DNA from: a bacterium
GTDB taxonomy: Bacteria; Bacillota; Bacilli; Lactobacillales; Streptococcaceae
Reading direction: 5' to 3'
Length of the DNA stretch: 64,000 nt
NCBI GenBank assembly: GCA_905221195.1
Contig: CAJNCF010000001.1
Location: forward strand, 287,179-351,178
This document shows, one piece after another, positions 7,891 through 17,112 of the stretch. Each line of letters starts with the position of its first letter. Position 1 is the stretch's first letter. A program made the translations under genes and the position numbers. The notes below the pieces were generated by a model that worked only from the letters and a program-made list of their open reading frames with translations, was not told where the DNA came from and ran no database searches.

Positions 7891-8424
7891 GTGAGCAAAG
7901 TAAGCCTGATTTTTAAGGCGTTGAAGTAGTGGACGGCTAATAATACTAATAGCAATAATTTTACCAAGATCTGGGATGATAAAGGGAAATACCCCCACAG
8001 CAAGAGCTTTTTCAAATGGCATTCCAGCTAGGAAATGTAATCCAATGATCCCACCAACAAAGACAAGTGTATCTCCCAAGAGATTTGCTAGAAAAATTCT
8101 GACAAAACCACTATCACTGTTAGTTAGAGAAGAGGTAAGTCCAGAATAAACAAGATAAAACCAAAGATAGCCTGCAGTAGGACCAATCAAAGCATGAAAT
8201 CCAGCTCCACCTCCTGCAAAGACAGGAAGACCGATAGCACCTAGAAGCAGATAGAGTCCAACAGAAAGTACAGCCTCTCTCGGTCTAAAGACAGTAGCAA
8301 TCAAGCCGATTGCAAAGTTCTGCAGAGTGAAGGGAACGGGTCCAATTGGAAGACTGATTTGTGCCAAAACAGCAATGAGAGCAGCCCCAATAGCAGGGAT
8401 AGCATAAACGTGAGCTTTTTTCAA
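7888..8424 (-). CDS. bioY: Biotin ECF transporter substrate-binding subunit BioY
   Basis: A 178-residue hydrophobic protein with about six membrane segments and the BioY pattern, including IGPVPFTLQNFAIGL and AGFHALIGPTAGYLWFY. BioY is the S-component that captures biotin; it normally works with the shared EcfAAT energising module, which is encoded elsewhere. The gene is monocistronic between two terminators and has its own promoter, so independent regulation by biotin is plausible, although I see no clear BirA site. Confidence 0.93.
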   Translation of the reverse strand: MKKAHVYAIPAIGAALIAVLAQISLPIGPVPFTLQNFAIGLIATVFRPREAVLSVGLYLLLGAIGLPVFAGGGAGFHALIGPTAGYLWFYLVYSGLTSSLTNSDSGFVRIFLANLLGDTLVFVGGIIGLHFLAGMPFEKALAVGVFPFIIPDLGKIIAISIISRPLLQRLKNQAYFAH

Positions 8425-8457
8425 AATAGTTAACCTCTTTTCTGATGTATAGTAACT

Positions 8458-8485
8458 ATTATACTTAAATTAATATTATTGTCAA
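8458..8485 (-). promoter_or_regulatory. bioY promoter
   Basis: On the minus strand TTGACA (8485-8480) and TATAAT (8463-8458) are separated by 16 bp, a near-consensus sigma-A promoter. An imperfect dyad around the -10 (AGTATAATAGTTACTAT) might be an operator. Confidence 0.75.
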
Positions 8486-8578
8486 CCTATTTTTATAACA
8501 AAGGTAACAAATAAATGTAACAGCCGATTTTGCGTACTGGTTAAGTTGGATAAATTTTTTGTTGATTCGAAAATTATT

Positions 8579-8617
8579 AAAAAAGAAGCCGACATATTTG
8601 TATCAGCTTCTTTTGTT
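8579..8617 (-). terminator. Terminator of gor
   Basis: The stem AAAAGAAGC/GCTTCTTTT, with T-rich sequence downstream on the minus strand, lies just after the gor stop codon. Confidence 0.8.
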
Positions 8618-8621
8618 TCGA

Positions 8622-9968
8622 TTAACGCATAGTTACAAATTCTTCGGATGCAGTTGGGTGAATCGCCACAGTTGCGTCAAAGTCTGCCTTGGTTGCTCCC
8701 ATTTTGATAGCAACAGCAAATCCTTGAATCATTTCATCAACACCGTAGCCAATTCCATGAAGTCCGACAACTTTTTCTTCTGAACCAGTTGTGATCAATT
8801 TGAAACGTGTTTCTTGACGGTTGCAAGTGCAAGCAGAGTACATAGAAGTAAAGCTTGATTTGTAAACCTTGATTTGGTCTTGACCGTATTCCTTAATAGC
8901 TTGCTCTTCGGTCAATCCAACAGTTCCGATAGCAGGGTGTGAAAAGACAACTGTTGGAATAGTTGAGTAATCCATTTTAGCAGTTGTTTTTCCGTTAAAG
9001 AGACGTTCAGACAAAGTACGTCCAGCCTTGATAGCAACTGGAGTTAGTTCTTTTTCGCCTGTTACATCACCTAGAGCGTAGATTCCCTCGACAACAGTAT
9101 TTTGGTATTCGTCCACTTGGATAAAGCCTCGTTCGTTTAGAGTCACGCCAGCTTTTTCAAGTTGCAAGCCCTTAACGTTTGGACGACGACCAGTAGCCCA
9201 GATAACTTGGCTAGCTGTGTGACTAGTTCCGTCTTCAAAATGAATGGTAATACCTTCAGCAGTTTTTTCTAACTTGACAGGGACTTTGTGAGTATGAAGT
9301 GGCAAGTTTGTTCTTTCCATTTCCTTTACCAGACCTTCAACGATGTAAGAATCAAAACCACGTAAAGGACGGTCGCGACGAACAAAGAGATCTGTCTTGA
9401 CACCAAAGGTGTGGAGTACGCCAGCCAATTCAACAGCAATATAGCCAGCGCCTAGAATAGCAACTGACTCTGGCAATTCTTCCCAAGCAAATACATCATC
9501 AGAAGAGCCACCTAGTTCAGCACCAGGAATGTTTGGAATACTTGGATGGGCACCAGTAGCAATCACGATATGTTTAGCATGAATCAGCTCACCATTTACG
9601 CTAACAGTATGAGAATCTACAAATTCAGCATGGCCTTCAATCAAGTCTACACCGTTGCGTTTAAAACTGCCATCATAAGAAGAACGAGCTCGATCGATGT
9701 AAGCTTCACGATTGCGACGTAGAGTTGCAAAGTCAAAATTAAGATCAGTAGTTTTAAAACCGTAGTCTTCTCCAAATTGATGGAAAGTCTCAGCGATTTG
9801 CGCCCCGTACCACATGATTTTCTTAGGAACACAGCCGACGTTGACGCAAGTTCCACCTAGTTTCTTTTCCTCAATAACGGCAGCTTTGGCTCCATGTTCA
9901 CCAGCACGGTTCATGGTGGCAATTCCTCCGCTGCCTCCACCGATAGCAATGATATCGTATTCTCTCAT
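8622..9968 (-). CDS. gor: Glutathione-disulfide reductase
   Basis: 448 residues, a class I pyridine nucleotide-disulfide oxidoreductase. The N-terminal FAD motif is [18 protein letters not shown], the redox-active disulfide is [13 protein letters not shown] (near residues 39-51), the NADPH fold begins [13 protein letters not shown], and the C-terminal dimer motif [11 protein letters not shown] carries the catalytic His-Glu. It reduces GSSG with NADPH in the cytoplasm. Streptococci import glutathione, and this enzyme keeps it reduced against peroxide stress. AAAGGAG precedes the start. It is monocistronic. Confidence 0.96.
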   Translation of the reverse strand: MREYDIIAIGGGSGGIATMNRAGEHGAKAAVIEEKKLGGTCVNVGCVPKKIMWYGAQIAETFHQFGEDYGFKTTDLNFDFATLRRNREAYIDRARSSYDGSFKRNGVDLIEGHAEFVDSHTVSVNGELIHAKHIVIATGAHPSIPNIPGAELGGSSDDVFAWEELPESVAILGAGYIAVELAGVLHTFGVKTDLFVRRDRPLRGFDSYIVEGLVKEMERTNLPLHTHKVPVKLEKTAEGITIHFEDGTSHTASQVIWATGRRPNVKGLQLEKAGVTLNERGFIQVDEYQNTVVEGIYALGDVTGEKELTPVAIKAGRTLSERLFNGKTTAKMDYSTIPTVVFSHPAIGTVGLTEEQAIKEYGQDQIKVYKSSFTSMYSACTCNRQETRFKLITTGSEEKVVGLHGIGYGVDEMIQGFAVAIKMGATKADFDATVAIHPTASEEFVTMR

Positions 9969-10163
9969 TGAAAACTCCTTTATACTCTTTTAAATAGTAG
10001 AGTGTCATTTTTTGATAGTCATATTCTATCTTTTTTTTGATTTGATTGCAAAAATCTGCTACGTTCAAAAAAATTAAAGAAAAGGCTTGCAAAAAAGAAA
10101 AATAAAGTGTATTATATAACTAGTACAATGATTGTAAAATAAATTCCGAACAATAATTAAATC

Positions 10164-10224
10164 CTGAAATGTCATTATTTCGTTCTGAAATGTTATTGTT
10201 TATATTTGGTAATTTTTGTATAAT
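10164..10224 (+). promoter_or_regulatory. Promoter of the MacAB-like operon with a 21-bp-phased direct repeat
   Basis: TTGTTT (10196-10201) and TATAAT (10219-10224) are 17 bp apart. CTGAAATG occurs at 10164 and again at 10185, with similar sequence following each copy. The repeat period of 21 bp equals two helical turns, and the second copy ends at the -35 element. That layout is typical of response-regulator binding sites. The regulator is not identified here. Confidence 0.55.
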
Positions 10225-10259
10225 CTTGTTAAGGACTTAAATCAAAAAGGAGTTTCATT

Positions 10260-11465
10260 ATGAAAAAGAATGGTAAAGCTAAAAAGTGGCAATTGTATGC
10301 AGCAATCGGTGCTGCAAGTGTAGTTGTATTGGGTGCTGGGGGCATTTTGCTCTTTAGACAACCTTCTCATACTGCTGTAAAAGATGAGGCTACTCATCTG
10401 GTTGTTGCTAAGGAAGGAAGCGTGGCCTCTTCTGTTTTATTGTCAGGGACAGTAACGGCAAAAAATGAACAATATGTTTATTTTGATGCTAGTAAGGGAG
10501 ATTTAGATGAAATCCTTGTTTCTGTGGGTGATAAGGTTAGTGAAGGACAGGCTTTAGTTAAGTACAGTAGTTCAGAAGCACAGGCGGCCTATGATTCAGC
10601 GAGTCGAGCAGTTGCGAAGGCAGACCGTCATATCAACGAACTCAATCAGGCACGAAGTGAAGCTGTTTCAGCTCCGACTCCACAGTTGCCAACGCCAGCA
10701 GGAGGAGAAAGTGCAGCAGCGCAAACTCCAGCTCCAGTAGCAGGAAATTCAGTTTCATCTATTGATGCACAACTAGGTGATGCTCGTGATGCCCGTGCAG
10801 ATGCAGCAGCGCAATTAAGCAAGGCTCAAAGTCAGTTGGATGCAACGACTGTTCTCAGTACCCTAGAGGGAACTGTGGTTGAAGTCAATCGCAATGTTTC
10901 TAAATCTCCAACAGGAGCTAGCCAGGTGATGGTTCATATTGTAAGCAATGAAAACTTGCAAGTTAAGGGTGAACTATCTGAATATAACCTTGCCAACCTA
11001 TCTGTAGGACAAGAAGTAACTTTCACTTCTAAAGTTTATCGAGATAAGAGCTGGACTGGTAAGATTAGCTATATCTCCGACTACCCTAAAAACAATGGCG
11101 AAGCAGCAAGTGCAGCTCCTGCCGCAGCAGCTGGTAATTCTGGTTCTAAATATCCATATACCATTGATGTTACAAGTGAAATTGGTGATTTGAAACAAGG
11201 ATTCTCAGTAAGTGTTGAGGTCAAGAATAAGAGTAAAGCCATTTTGGTTCCTCTAACAAGTGTTGTGACTGAAAATAATAAGAACTATGTCTGGGTTCTT
11301 GACGAGCAGAAAAAGGCCAAGAAAGTGGAAGTTAGTTTGGGTAATGCTGATGCAGACAACCAAGAAATCACTTCAGGTCTGACAAATGGAGTCAAGGTCA
11401 TCAGTAACCCAACGTCTTCTCTAGAGGAAGGAAAAGAGGTGAAGGCTGATGAAGCAACTAATTAG
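10260..11465 (+). CDS. MacA-like efflux adaptor (HlyD/RND fusion family)
   Basis: 401 residues. There is a cytoplasmic basic start, one membrane segment (about residues 12-28), then an extracellular part with lipoyl/barrel-sandwich halves flanking a coiled-coil hairpin (about residues 105-200). The hairpin carries a Pro/Ala-rich insertion (TPQLPTPAGGESAAAQTPAP). Barrel-sandwich and membrane-proximal domains follow. It is the adaptor of a MacAB-type tripartite-like pump. The pneumococcal counterpart (Spr0693-0695) has been linked to antimicrobial peptide and antibiotic resistance. It overlaps the ATPase gene by 17 bases, so translation is probably coupled. Confidence 0.92.
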   Translation: MKKNGKAKKWQLYAAIGAASVVVLGAGGILLFRQPSHTAVKDEATHLVVAKEGSVASSVLLSGTVTAKNEQYVYFDASKGDLDEILVSVGDKVSEGQALVKYSSSEAQAAYDSASRAVAKADRHINELNQARSEAVSAPTPQLPTPAGGESAAAQTPAPVAGNSVSSIDAQLGDARDARADAAAQLSKAQSQLDATTVLSTLEGTVVEVNRNVSKSPTGASQVMVHIVSNENLQVKGELSEYNLANLSVGQEVTFTSKVYRDKSWTGKISYISDYPKNNGEAASAAPAAAAGNSGSKYPYTIDVTSEIGDLKQGFSVSVEVKNKSKAILVPLTSVVTENNKNYVWVLDEQKKAKKVEVSLGNADADNQEITSGLTNGVKVISNPTSSLEEGKEVKADEATN

Positions 11466-12150
11466 TCTAAAAAATATCTGCAGAAGTTACCGTAATGGTG
11501 ACCAAGAACTGCAGGTACTCAAAAATATTAACCTTGAAGTGAACGAGGGTGAATTTGTTGCCATTATGGGACCATCTGGTTCTGGTAAGTCCACTCTCAT
11601 GAATACGATTGGGATGTTGGATACACCAAGCAGTGGAGAGTATTATCTTGAAGGCCAAGAAGTGGCTGGACTAGGTGAAAAACAACTAGCCAAGGTCCGC
11701 AACCAACAAATCGGATTTGTCTTTCAACAGTTCTTTCTTCTATCCAAACTCAATGCTCTGCAAAATGTAGAATTACCCTTGATTTATGCAGGAGTTTCAT
11801 CTTCAAAGCGTCGCAAGTTAGCTGAGGAGTATATAGATAAGGTTGAATTGACCGAACGTAGTCACCATTTGCCTTCAGAATTATCTGGTGGTCAAAAGCA
11901 ACGTGTAGCTATTGCGCGTGCCTTGGTAAACAATCCTTCTATTATCCTGGCGGACGAACCGACAGGAGCCTTGGATACCAAAACAGGGAATCAAATTATG
12001 CAACTATTGGTTGACTTGAACAAAGAAGGAAAAACCATTATCATGGTAACGCATGAGCCTGAAATAGCTGCTTATGCCAAACGCCAGATTGTCATTCGAG
12101 ATGGAGTTATTTCGTCTGACAGTTCGCAGTTAGAGAAGGAGGAAGACTAA
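11449..12150 (+). CDS. MacB-type ABC transporter ATP-binding protein
   Basis: 233 residues with the complete ABC set: Walker [10 protein letters not shown] (about residue 41), the Q-loop VFQQFFLL, signature LSGGQKQR, Walker B ILADEPTGALDT and the H-loop VTHE. Its type matches the LolD/MacB family, which drives mechanotransmission without transporting through the membrane. It sits between the adaptor and permease genes, with a 17-base overlap upstream and 1 base between it and the permease. Confidence 0.96.
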   Translation: MKQLISLKNICRSYRNGDQELQVLKNINLEVNEGEFVAIMGPSGSGKSTLMNTIGMLDTPSSGEYYLEGQEVAGLGEKQLAKVRNQQIGFVFQQFFLLSKLNALQNVELPLIYAGVSSSKRRKLAEEYIDKVELTERSHHLPSELSGGQKQRVAIARALVNNPSIILADEPTGALDTKTGNQIMQLLVDLNKEGKTIIMVTHEPEIAAYAKRQIVIRDGVISSDSSQLEKEED

Positions 12151-12151
12151 G

Positions 12152-13411
12152 ATGCAGAATCTGAAATTTGCCTTTTCATCTATCATGGCCCACAAGATGC
12201 GCTCTTTTCTCACTATGATTGGGATTATCATTGGTGTTTCATCTGTTGTTGTGATTATGGCTCTGGGAGATTCCATGTCTCGTCAGATCAATAAAAATAT
12301 GACCAAGTCACAGAAGAATATCCATGTCTTTTTCTCGCCTATCAAAAGCAAAGATGGTTCTTTTACCCAAAAGCAATCAGCTTTGACAGTCTCTGGTAAA
12401 GAAGAGGAAGTCCATGTTGAACCGCCAAAACCGCAAGAAGCTTGGGTTAAGGAGGCGGCCAAACTGAAGGGTGTAGATAGTTACTATGTAACCAACTCGA
12501 CAAATACGACTCTGTCTTATAAAGATAAAAAGGTTGAGCGCGCTAGCTTGACAGGTGGAAATATTACTTACATGAAGGCGGTTGAAAATGAAATTGTCGC
12601 AGGTCGTAGTCTTATAGCTCAGGATTATAAAGATGTGGCCAGTGTCATTTTGCTAGATCAGGAACTTGCTAATAGTTTGTTTGGATCTGCTCAAGAAGCT
12701 GTTAACAAGATTATAGATGTTGGTGGCTTTAGTTATCGTGTCATTGGTGTCTATACTAGCGATGAAGCCAAGGCTGTCAAGACATTTGGTATTGGTGGAC
12801 TTCCCATTACGACTAATATTTCTCTTGCCAATAACTTCAATATGGATGAAATTTCCGATATTGTTTTCCGAGTTAATGATACCAGTTTGACACCAACTGT
12901 AGGACCAGAATTAGCTAGAAAAATGACCGAAATTGCTAGTCTTCAACAAGGAGAGTATCAGGTGGCAGATGCGACTGCAGCCTTCCAAGAAGTACAACAA
13001 CTTTTTGGATTTATAACTACGATTATTAGTGCCATCGCAGGAATTTCTCTCTTTGTTGGAGGGACTGGTGTTATGAATATCATGCTGGTTTCAGTAACAG
13101 AGCGTACTCGTGAGATTGGTCTCCGTAAGGCTTTGGGTGCGACACGTGCTAATATTTTAATCCAGTTTTTGATTGAATCCATGATTTTGACCTTGTTAGG
13201 AGGAGTCATTGGTTTGACTATTGCAACAGGCTTAACCGCTATAGCTGGTATACTGTTACAAGGTTTGATTGCGGGTATAGAAGTCGGAGTATCAATCCCA
13301 GTTGCCCTATTTAGTCTTGCAGTTTCGGCTAGTGTTGGTATGATTTTTGGAGTCCTGCCAGCCAATAAGGCATCGAAACTTGATCCAATCGAAGCCCTTC
13401 GTTATGAATAA
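12152..13411 (+). CDS. MacB-type ABC transporter permease (FtsX/MacB_PCD)
   Basis: 419 residues. A first membrane helix (about 17-40, preceded by the typical AHKMRSFLTMIGIIIGVSSV) is followed by a large extracellular MacB core domain (about 45-285). Three C-terminal helices make up the FtsX domain, with the conserved coupling motif TERTREIGLRKALGAT. It is the membrane partner of the preceding ATPase and adaptor and likely expels peptides or drugs from the outer leaflet. A terminator follows at 13416. Confidence 0.95.
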   Translation: MQNLKFAFSSIMAHKMRSFLTMIGIIIGVSSVVVIMALGDSMSRQINKNMTKSQKNIHVFFSPIKSKDGSFTQKQSALTVSGKEEEVHVEPPKPQEAWVKEAAKLKGVDSYYVTNSTNTTLSYKDKKVERASLTGGNITYMKAVENEIVAGRSLIAQDYKDVASVILLDQELANSLFGSAQEAVNKIIDVGGFSYRVIGVYTSDEAKAVKTFGIGGLPITTNISLANNFNMDEISDIVFRVNDTSLTPTVGPELARKMTEIASLQQGEYQVADATAAFQEVQQLFGFITTIISAIAGISLFVGGTGVMNIMLVSVTERTREIGLRKALGATRANILIQFLIESMILTLLGGVIGLTIATGLTAIAGILLQGLIAGIEVGVSIPVALFSLAVSASVGMIFGVLPANKASKLDPIEALRYE

Positions 13412-13415
13412 GATC

Positions 13416-13446
13416 AACAAGATGGACACTCGTCTATCTTGTTTTT
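13416..13446 (+). terminator. Terminator of the MacAB-like operon
   Basis: The stem AACAAGAT/ATCTTGTT, with further inner GAC/GTC pairing, is followed by TTTTT. Confidence 0.85.
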
Positions 13447-13534
13447 GTATGGATTTCTCTATCGAAAATCATTAAAAATGTGATATAATGAAGTGTTAGA
13501 AAAACAGGTTTCATTTGCCTGGAAAGGAAAAATT

Positions 13535-15532
13535 ATGTCTGAAAAGAATTTTTATATTACAACGCCGATTTACTATCCATCTGGTAAACTTCATATCGGA
13601 TCTGCCTACACAACTATCGCATGTGATGTCCTAGCGCGTTATAAACGCCTGATGGGCTACGATGTCTTTTATCTGACAGGCCTTGATGAACATGGTCAGA
13701 AAATCCAGCAAAAAGCTGAAGAAGCGGGCATCACACCTCAAGCTTATGTTGATGGGATGGTAGTTGGAGTTAAAGAACTCTGGCAATTACTAGATATATC
13801 ATACGATAAATTCATCCGTACAACGGATGACTATCATGAAAAAGTAGTGGCACAAGTCTTTGAACGCTTGCTTGCTCAAGATGATATCTACTTGGGCGAA
13901 TATTCTGGCTGGTACTCAGTCTCAGATGAGGAATTCTTTACAGAAAGCCAGCTGGCAGAAGTCTTCCGTGACGAAGCTGGAAATGTGACGGGCGGTATTG
14001 CTCCATCAGGTCACGAAGTGGAATGGGTATCTGAAGAATCATACTTCCTTCGCCTCAGCAAATACCAAGATCGCTTGGTCGAATTTTTCAAAGCCCATCC
14101 TGAATTTATCACTCCAGATGGTCGTCTCAATGAAATGCTGCGTAACTTCATCGAGCCAGGTTTAGAGGATTTGGCAGTTTCTCGTACAACCTTTACATGG
14201 GGAGTGCCTGTCCCATCAAATCCTAAGCACGTTGTCTACGTTTGGATTGATGCCCTTCTGAACTATGCGACAGCGCTTGGCTATGGTCAAGACGAACATG
14301 GTAACTTTGACAAGTTCTGGAATGGAACGGTCTTCCATATGGTGGGGAAAGACATCCTTCGTTTCCACTCAATCTATTGGCCAATCCTTCTTATGATGTT
14401 GGATATCAAATTGCCAGATCGTTTGATTGCCCACGGTTGGTTTGTCATGAAAGACGGCAAAATGTCTAAGTCTAAAGGAAATGTCGTTTACCCTGAAATG
14501 TTGGTAGAGCGTTATGGGCTTGACCCACTTCGTTACTACCTCATGCGTAGCCTTCCAGTTGGTTCAGACGGAACCTTCACTCCTGAAGACTATGTAGGCC
14601 GTATCAACTATGAATTGGCTAATGACCTAGGAAACCTCCTTAACCGTACGGTCTCTATGATTAACAAGTACTTTGATGGGCAAATCCCAGCCTATGTGGA
14701 AGGTGTGACAGAATTTGACAATGCTCTTGCTCAAGTAGCTGCTGAATCAATCGCTGACTACCATACACACATGGAAGCAGTTGACTACCCACGTGCCCTT
14801 GAAGCAGTTTGGACGCTTATCTCTCGTACTAACAAATACATCGACGAGACAGCTCCATGGGTCTTGGCTAAGGATGAATCTCTCCGTGATCAATTAGCAA
14901 GTGTTATGAGCCACTTGGCAGCTAGCCTTCGTGTCGTAGCACACTTGATTGAGCCATTTATGATGGAAACTAGTCGTGCAGTCTTGACTCAACTTGGCTT
15001 GAATGAAGTTTCTAGTCTTGAAAACTTGAGCTTGGCTGACTTCCCAGCAGATGTGACTGTAGTTGCCAAAGGAACACCAATCTTTCCACGTCTCGATATG
15101 GAAGAAGAAATCGCCTATATCAAGGAACAAATGGAAGGCAATAAACTAGCAGTCGAAAAAGAATGGAATCCAGATGAAGTTGAACTCAAACTAAACAAGG
15201 ACGAAATCAAGTTTGAAGACTTTGACAAGGTCGAAATCCGTGTCGCAGAAGTCAAAGAAGTGTCTAAAGTAGAAGGCTCTGATAAGTTGCTCCAATTCCG
15301 CCTGGATGCTGGAGATGGAGAAGACCGTCAAATCCTTTCAGGAATTGCAAAATACTATCCAAATGAACAAGAATTGGTCGGCAAGAAAGTCCAAATCGTT
15401 GCCAACCTCAAACCGCGTAAGATGATGAAAAAATATGTCAGCCAAGGGATGATTCTCTCAGCTGAACATGATGGACAATTAACCCTTCTTACAGTTGATT
15501 CAGCTGTACCAAATGGAAGTGTGATTGGCTAA
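13535..15532 (+). CDS. metG: Methionyl-tRNA synthetase
   Basis: 665 residues. The class I signatures are HIGS (in [11 protein letters not shown]) and KMSKSKGN. The anticodon-binding helical domain lies in the middle, and a C-terminal EMAP/Trbp tRNA-binding domain (about residues 560-665, [17 protein letters not shown]) gives the dimeric form. It lacks the zinc-knuckle cysteines seen in some MetRS types. The ATG at 13535 is chosen because GGAAAGGAAAAA precedes it; an in-frame ATG 42 bases upstream has no such site and overlaps the promoter region. A terminator follows closely. Confidence 0.97.
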   Translation: MSEKNFYITTPIYYPSGKLHIGSAYTTIACDVLARYKRLMGYDVFYLTGLDEHGQKIQQKAEEAGITPQAYVDGMVVGVKELWQLLDISYDKFIRTTDDYHEKVVAQVFERLLAQDDIYLGEYSGWYSVSDEEFFTESQLAEVFRDEAGNVTGGIAPSGHEVEWVSEESYFLRLSKYQDRLVEFFKAHPEFITPDGRLNEMLRNFIEPGLEDLAVSRTTFTWGVPVPSNPKHVVYVWIDALLNYATALGYGQDEHGNFDKFWNGTVFHMVGKDILRFHSIYWPILLMMLDIKLPDRLIAHGWFVMKDGKMSKSKGNVVYPEMLVERYGLDPLRYYLMRSLPVGSDGTFTPEDYVGRINYELANDLGNLLNRTVSMINKYFDGQIPAYVEGVTEFDNALAQVAAESIADYHTHMEAVDYPRALEAVWTLISRTNKYIDETAPWVLAKDESLRDQLASVMSHLAASLRVVAHLIEPFMMETSRAVLTQLGLNEVSSLENLSLADFPADVTVVAKGTPIFPRLDMEEEIAYIKEQMEGNKLAVEKEWNPDEVELKLNKDEIKFEDFDKVEIRVAEVKEVSKVEGSDKLLQFRLDAGDGEDRQILSGIAKYYPNEQELVGKKVQIVANLKPRKMMKKYVSQGMILSAEHDGQLTLLTVDSAVPNGSVIG

Positions 15533-15538
15533 AAGTAG

Positions 15539-15570
15539 ACAGGACTAGTTTATGCTAGTTCTGTTTTTTT
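15539..15570 (+). terminator. Terminator of metG
   Basis: The stem ACAGGACTAG/CTAGTTCTGT is followed by seven T residues. Confidence 0.9.
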
Positions 15571-15586
15571 ATTTTAACTATTATGC

Positions 15587-15635
15587 TTTACAAACTAGTG
15601 TGAAAGTAGTATACTATAGGTGAAGCTACTAGTAG
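15587..15635 (+). promoter_or_regulatory. padR promoter with two palindromes
   Basis: TTTACA (15587-15592) and TATACT (15610-15615) have a 17-bp spacer. The -10 sits inside the palindrome TAGTATACTA (15608-15617), and a second palindrome CTACTAGTAG lies at 15626-15635. Both would suit a dimeric repressor, most simply the PadR protein encoded next, giving autorepression (inference). Confidence 0.55.
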
Positions 15636-15666
15636 GTATTACAAAATAGGCTAGGAGGGAGAAGGG

Positions 15667-15987
15667 ATGAAAGAAACTCAACTGTTAAAGGGTGTTCTTG
15701 AAGGTTGTGTCTTGGATATGATTGGTCAAAAAGAGCGATATGGTTATGAGTTGGTTCAGACTTTGCGAGAGGCTGGATTTGATACTATCGTTCCAGGAAC
15801 TATTTATCCTTTGTTGCAAAAGTTAGAAAAAAATCAATGGATAAGAGGTGACATGCGTCCGTCGCCAGATGGCCCAGATCGGAAGTATTTTTCGTTAACG
15901 AAAGAAGGAGAAGAGCGTGTCTCAGTCTTTTGGCAACAATGGGACGATTTGAGTCAAAAAGTAGAAGGAATTAAGAATGGGGGTTAA
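15667..15987 (+). CDS. PadR-family transcriptional regulator
   Basis: A 106-residue PadR winged-helix protein of the short subfamily. The DNA-binding region reads ERYGYELVQTLREAGFDTIV and then GTIYPLLQKLEKNQWI, followed by the wing and a C-terminal dimerisation helix. GGAGGGAGAAGGG precedes the start. It is followed after 3 bases by a membrane-protein gene. PadR-membrane protein pairs commonly form self-regulated operons sensing envelope-active compounds. Confidence 0.93.
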   Translation: MKETQLLKGVLEGCVLDMIGQKERYGYELVQTLREAGFDTIVPGTIYPLLQKLEKNQWIRGDMRPSPDGPDRKYFSLTKEGEERVSVFWQQWDDLSQKVEGIKNGG

Positions 15988-15990
15988 ACC

Positions 15991-16806
15991 ATGAAGAAAA
16001 TGAAGTATTATGAAGAAACAAACGCTTTGTTGCATGAGTTTTCTGAGGAGAATCAGCAGTATTTTGAGGAACTGTGGGATAGTTTTAATCTTGCTGGATT
16101 TCTCTATGATGAGGACTATCTCAGAGAGCAAATCTATTTGATGATGTTAGATTTCTCAGAAGCAGAACGAGATGGAATGAGTGCAGAGGATTATCTAGGT
16201 AAGAATCCTAAAAAAATAATGAAAGAGATACTCAAGGAAGCACCACGCAGTTCTATCAAGGAGTCACTGTTGACACCAACCCTTGTCCTAGTGGTATTAC
16301 GTTATTATCAACTACTAAGTGATTTTTCTAAAGGTCCTCTCTTAACAGTCAATTTGCTTACGTTTTTAGGGCAACTTCTTCTTTTTTTGATTGGATTTTG
16401 GCTTGTGGCCACAATCTTACGATGGAGTTTAGTCCAAGATTCTTCTAAAATGAAAATTGGCACTTATATTGTCGTTGGGATTCTTGTCCTTCTAGTTATT
16501 CTGGGATATGTAGGAATGGCAAGTTTTATACAAGAAGGGGCCTTTTATCTTCCTGCTCCCTGGGATAGTTTCCTTGTCTTTACGCTTTCTCTAGTCATCA
16601 GTATTTGGAATTGGAAAGAAGCGGTCTTTCGTCCCTTTGTCAGTATGGTTGTTGCCCATCTTGTTGTAGGTTCTCTGCTCCGTTACTATGAGTGGATGGG
16701 GATTTCAAATGCTTTCCTTACAAAAATCATTCCTTTAGCTATCCTCTTTATCGGAATCTTTCTCTTTTTCCGTGGGTTTAAGAAGATAAAATGGAGTGAA
16801 ATATAG
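15991..16806 (+). CDS. Membrane protein partner of PadR
   Basis: 271 residues. The first ~85 form a soluble, acidic helical domain (EETNALLHEFSEENQQYFEE and later PKKIMKEILKEAP) resembling the DUF1129/DUF1700-type head found next to PadR genes. After it come about five hydrophobic segments. It starts 3 bases after the PadR stop codon and ends before a terminator. The function is unknown; the operon suggests a PadR-controlled envelope protein. Confidence 0.8.
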   Translation: MKKMKYYEETNALLHEFSEENQQYFEELWDSFNLAGFLYDEDYLREQIYLMMLDFSEAERDGMSAEDYLGKNPKKIMKEILKEAPRSSIKESLLTPTLVLVVLRYYQLLSDFSKGPLLTVNLLTFLGQLLLFLIGFWLVATILRWSLVQDSSKMKIGTYIVVGILVLLVILGYVGMASFIQEGAFYLPAPWDSFLVFTLSLVISIWNWKEAVFRPFVSMVVAHLVVGSLLRYYEWMGISNAFLTKIIPLAILFIGIFLFFRGFKKIKWSEI

Positions 16807-16807
16807 T

Positions 16808-16838
16808 CAAAAAGCCGTTGCAAAGCGGTTTTTTGTTA
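16808..16838 (+). terminator. Terminator of the PadR operon
   Basis: The stem AAAGCCG/CGGTTTT with one G-U pair is followed by a T run. The next promoter's -10 (TATAAT) lies immediately after. Confidence 0.75.
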
Positions 16839-16875
16839 TAATTAAATGAAGAATGTAGAATCAAAGGAGAATAAC

Positions 16876-17112
16876 ATGACATTTGAAGAAATTCTGCCTG
16901 GCTTAAAGGCTAAGAAAAAATATGTACGCACTGGTTGGGGAGGGGCTGAAAACTATGTCCAACTCTTTGACACTATTGAACAAAACGGTGTTGCGCTTGA
17001 AGTGACGCCCTATTTCCTAATCAACGTATCTGGAGAAGGGGAAGGTTTTTCCATGTGGAGTCCGACACCTTGTGATGTTTTGGCGACAGATTGGGTAGAA
17101 GTGTATGACTAG
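16876..17112 (+). CDS. Tad2-like DUF2829 protein
   Basis: 78 residues matching the DUF2829 pattern: an N-terminal helix MTFEEILPGLKAKKKYVRTGW, then strands ending in the family motif SMWSPTPCDVLATDWVEV. Phage-encoded DUF2829 proteins include Tad2, which sequesters the Thoeris signal molecule. Whether a chromosomal homologue does so is unknown. The ATG at 16876 has AAAGGAGAATAAC before it, and the in-frame ATG 30 bases upstream lies too close to the -10 box. It overlaps the SDR gene by 8 bases, so the two are translationally coupled. Confidence 0.8.
   Translation: MTFEEILPGLKAKKKYVRTGWGGAENYVQLFDTIEQNGVALEVTPYFLINVSGEGEGFSMWSPTPCDVLATDWVEVYD

Noticed and set aside
12958..13365. 135-codon minus-strand frame opposite the MacB-type permease
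   Set aside because: It lies wholly inside a well-supported gene, has no ribosome binding site and its composition is a shadow of the permease codons.
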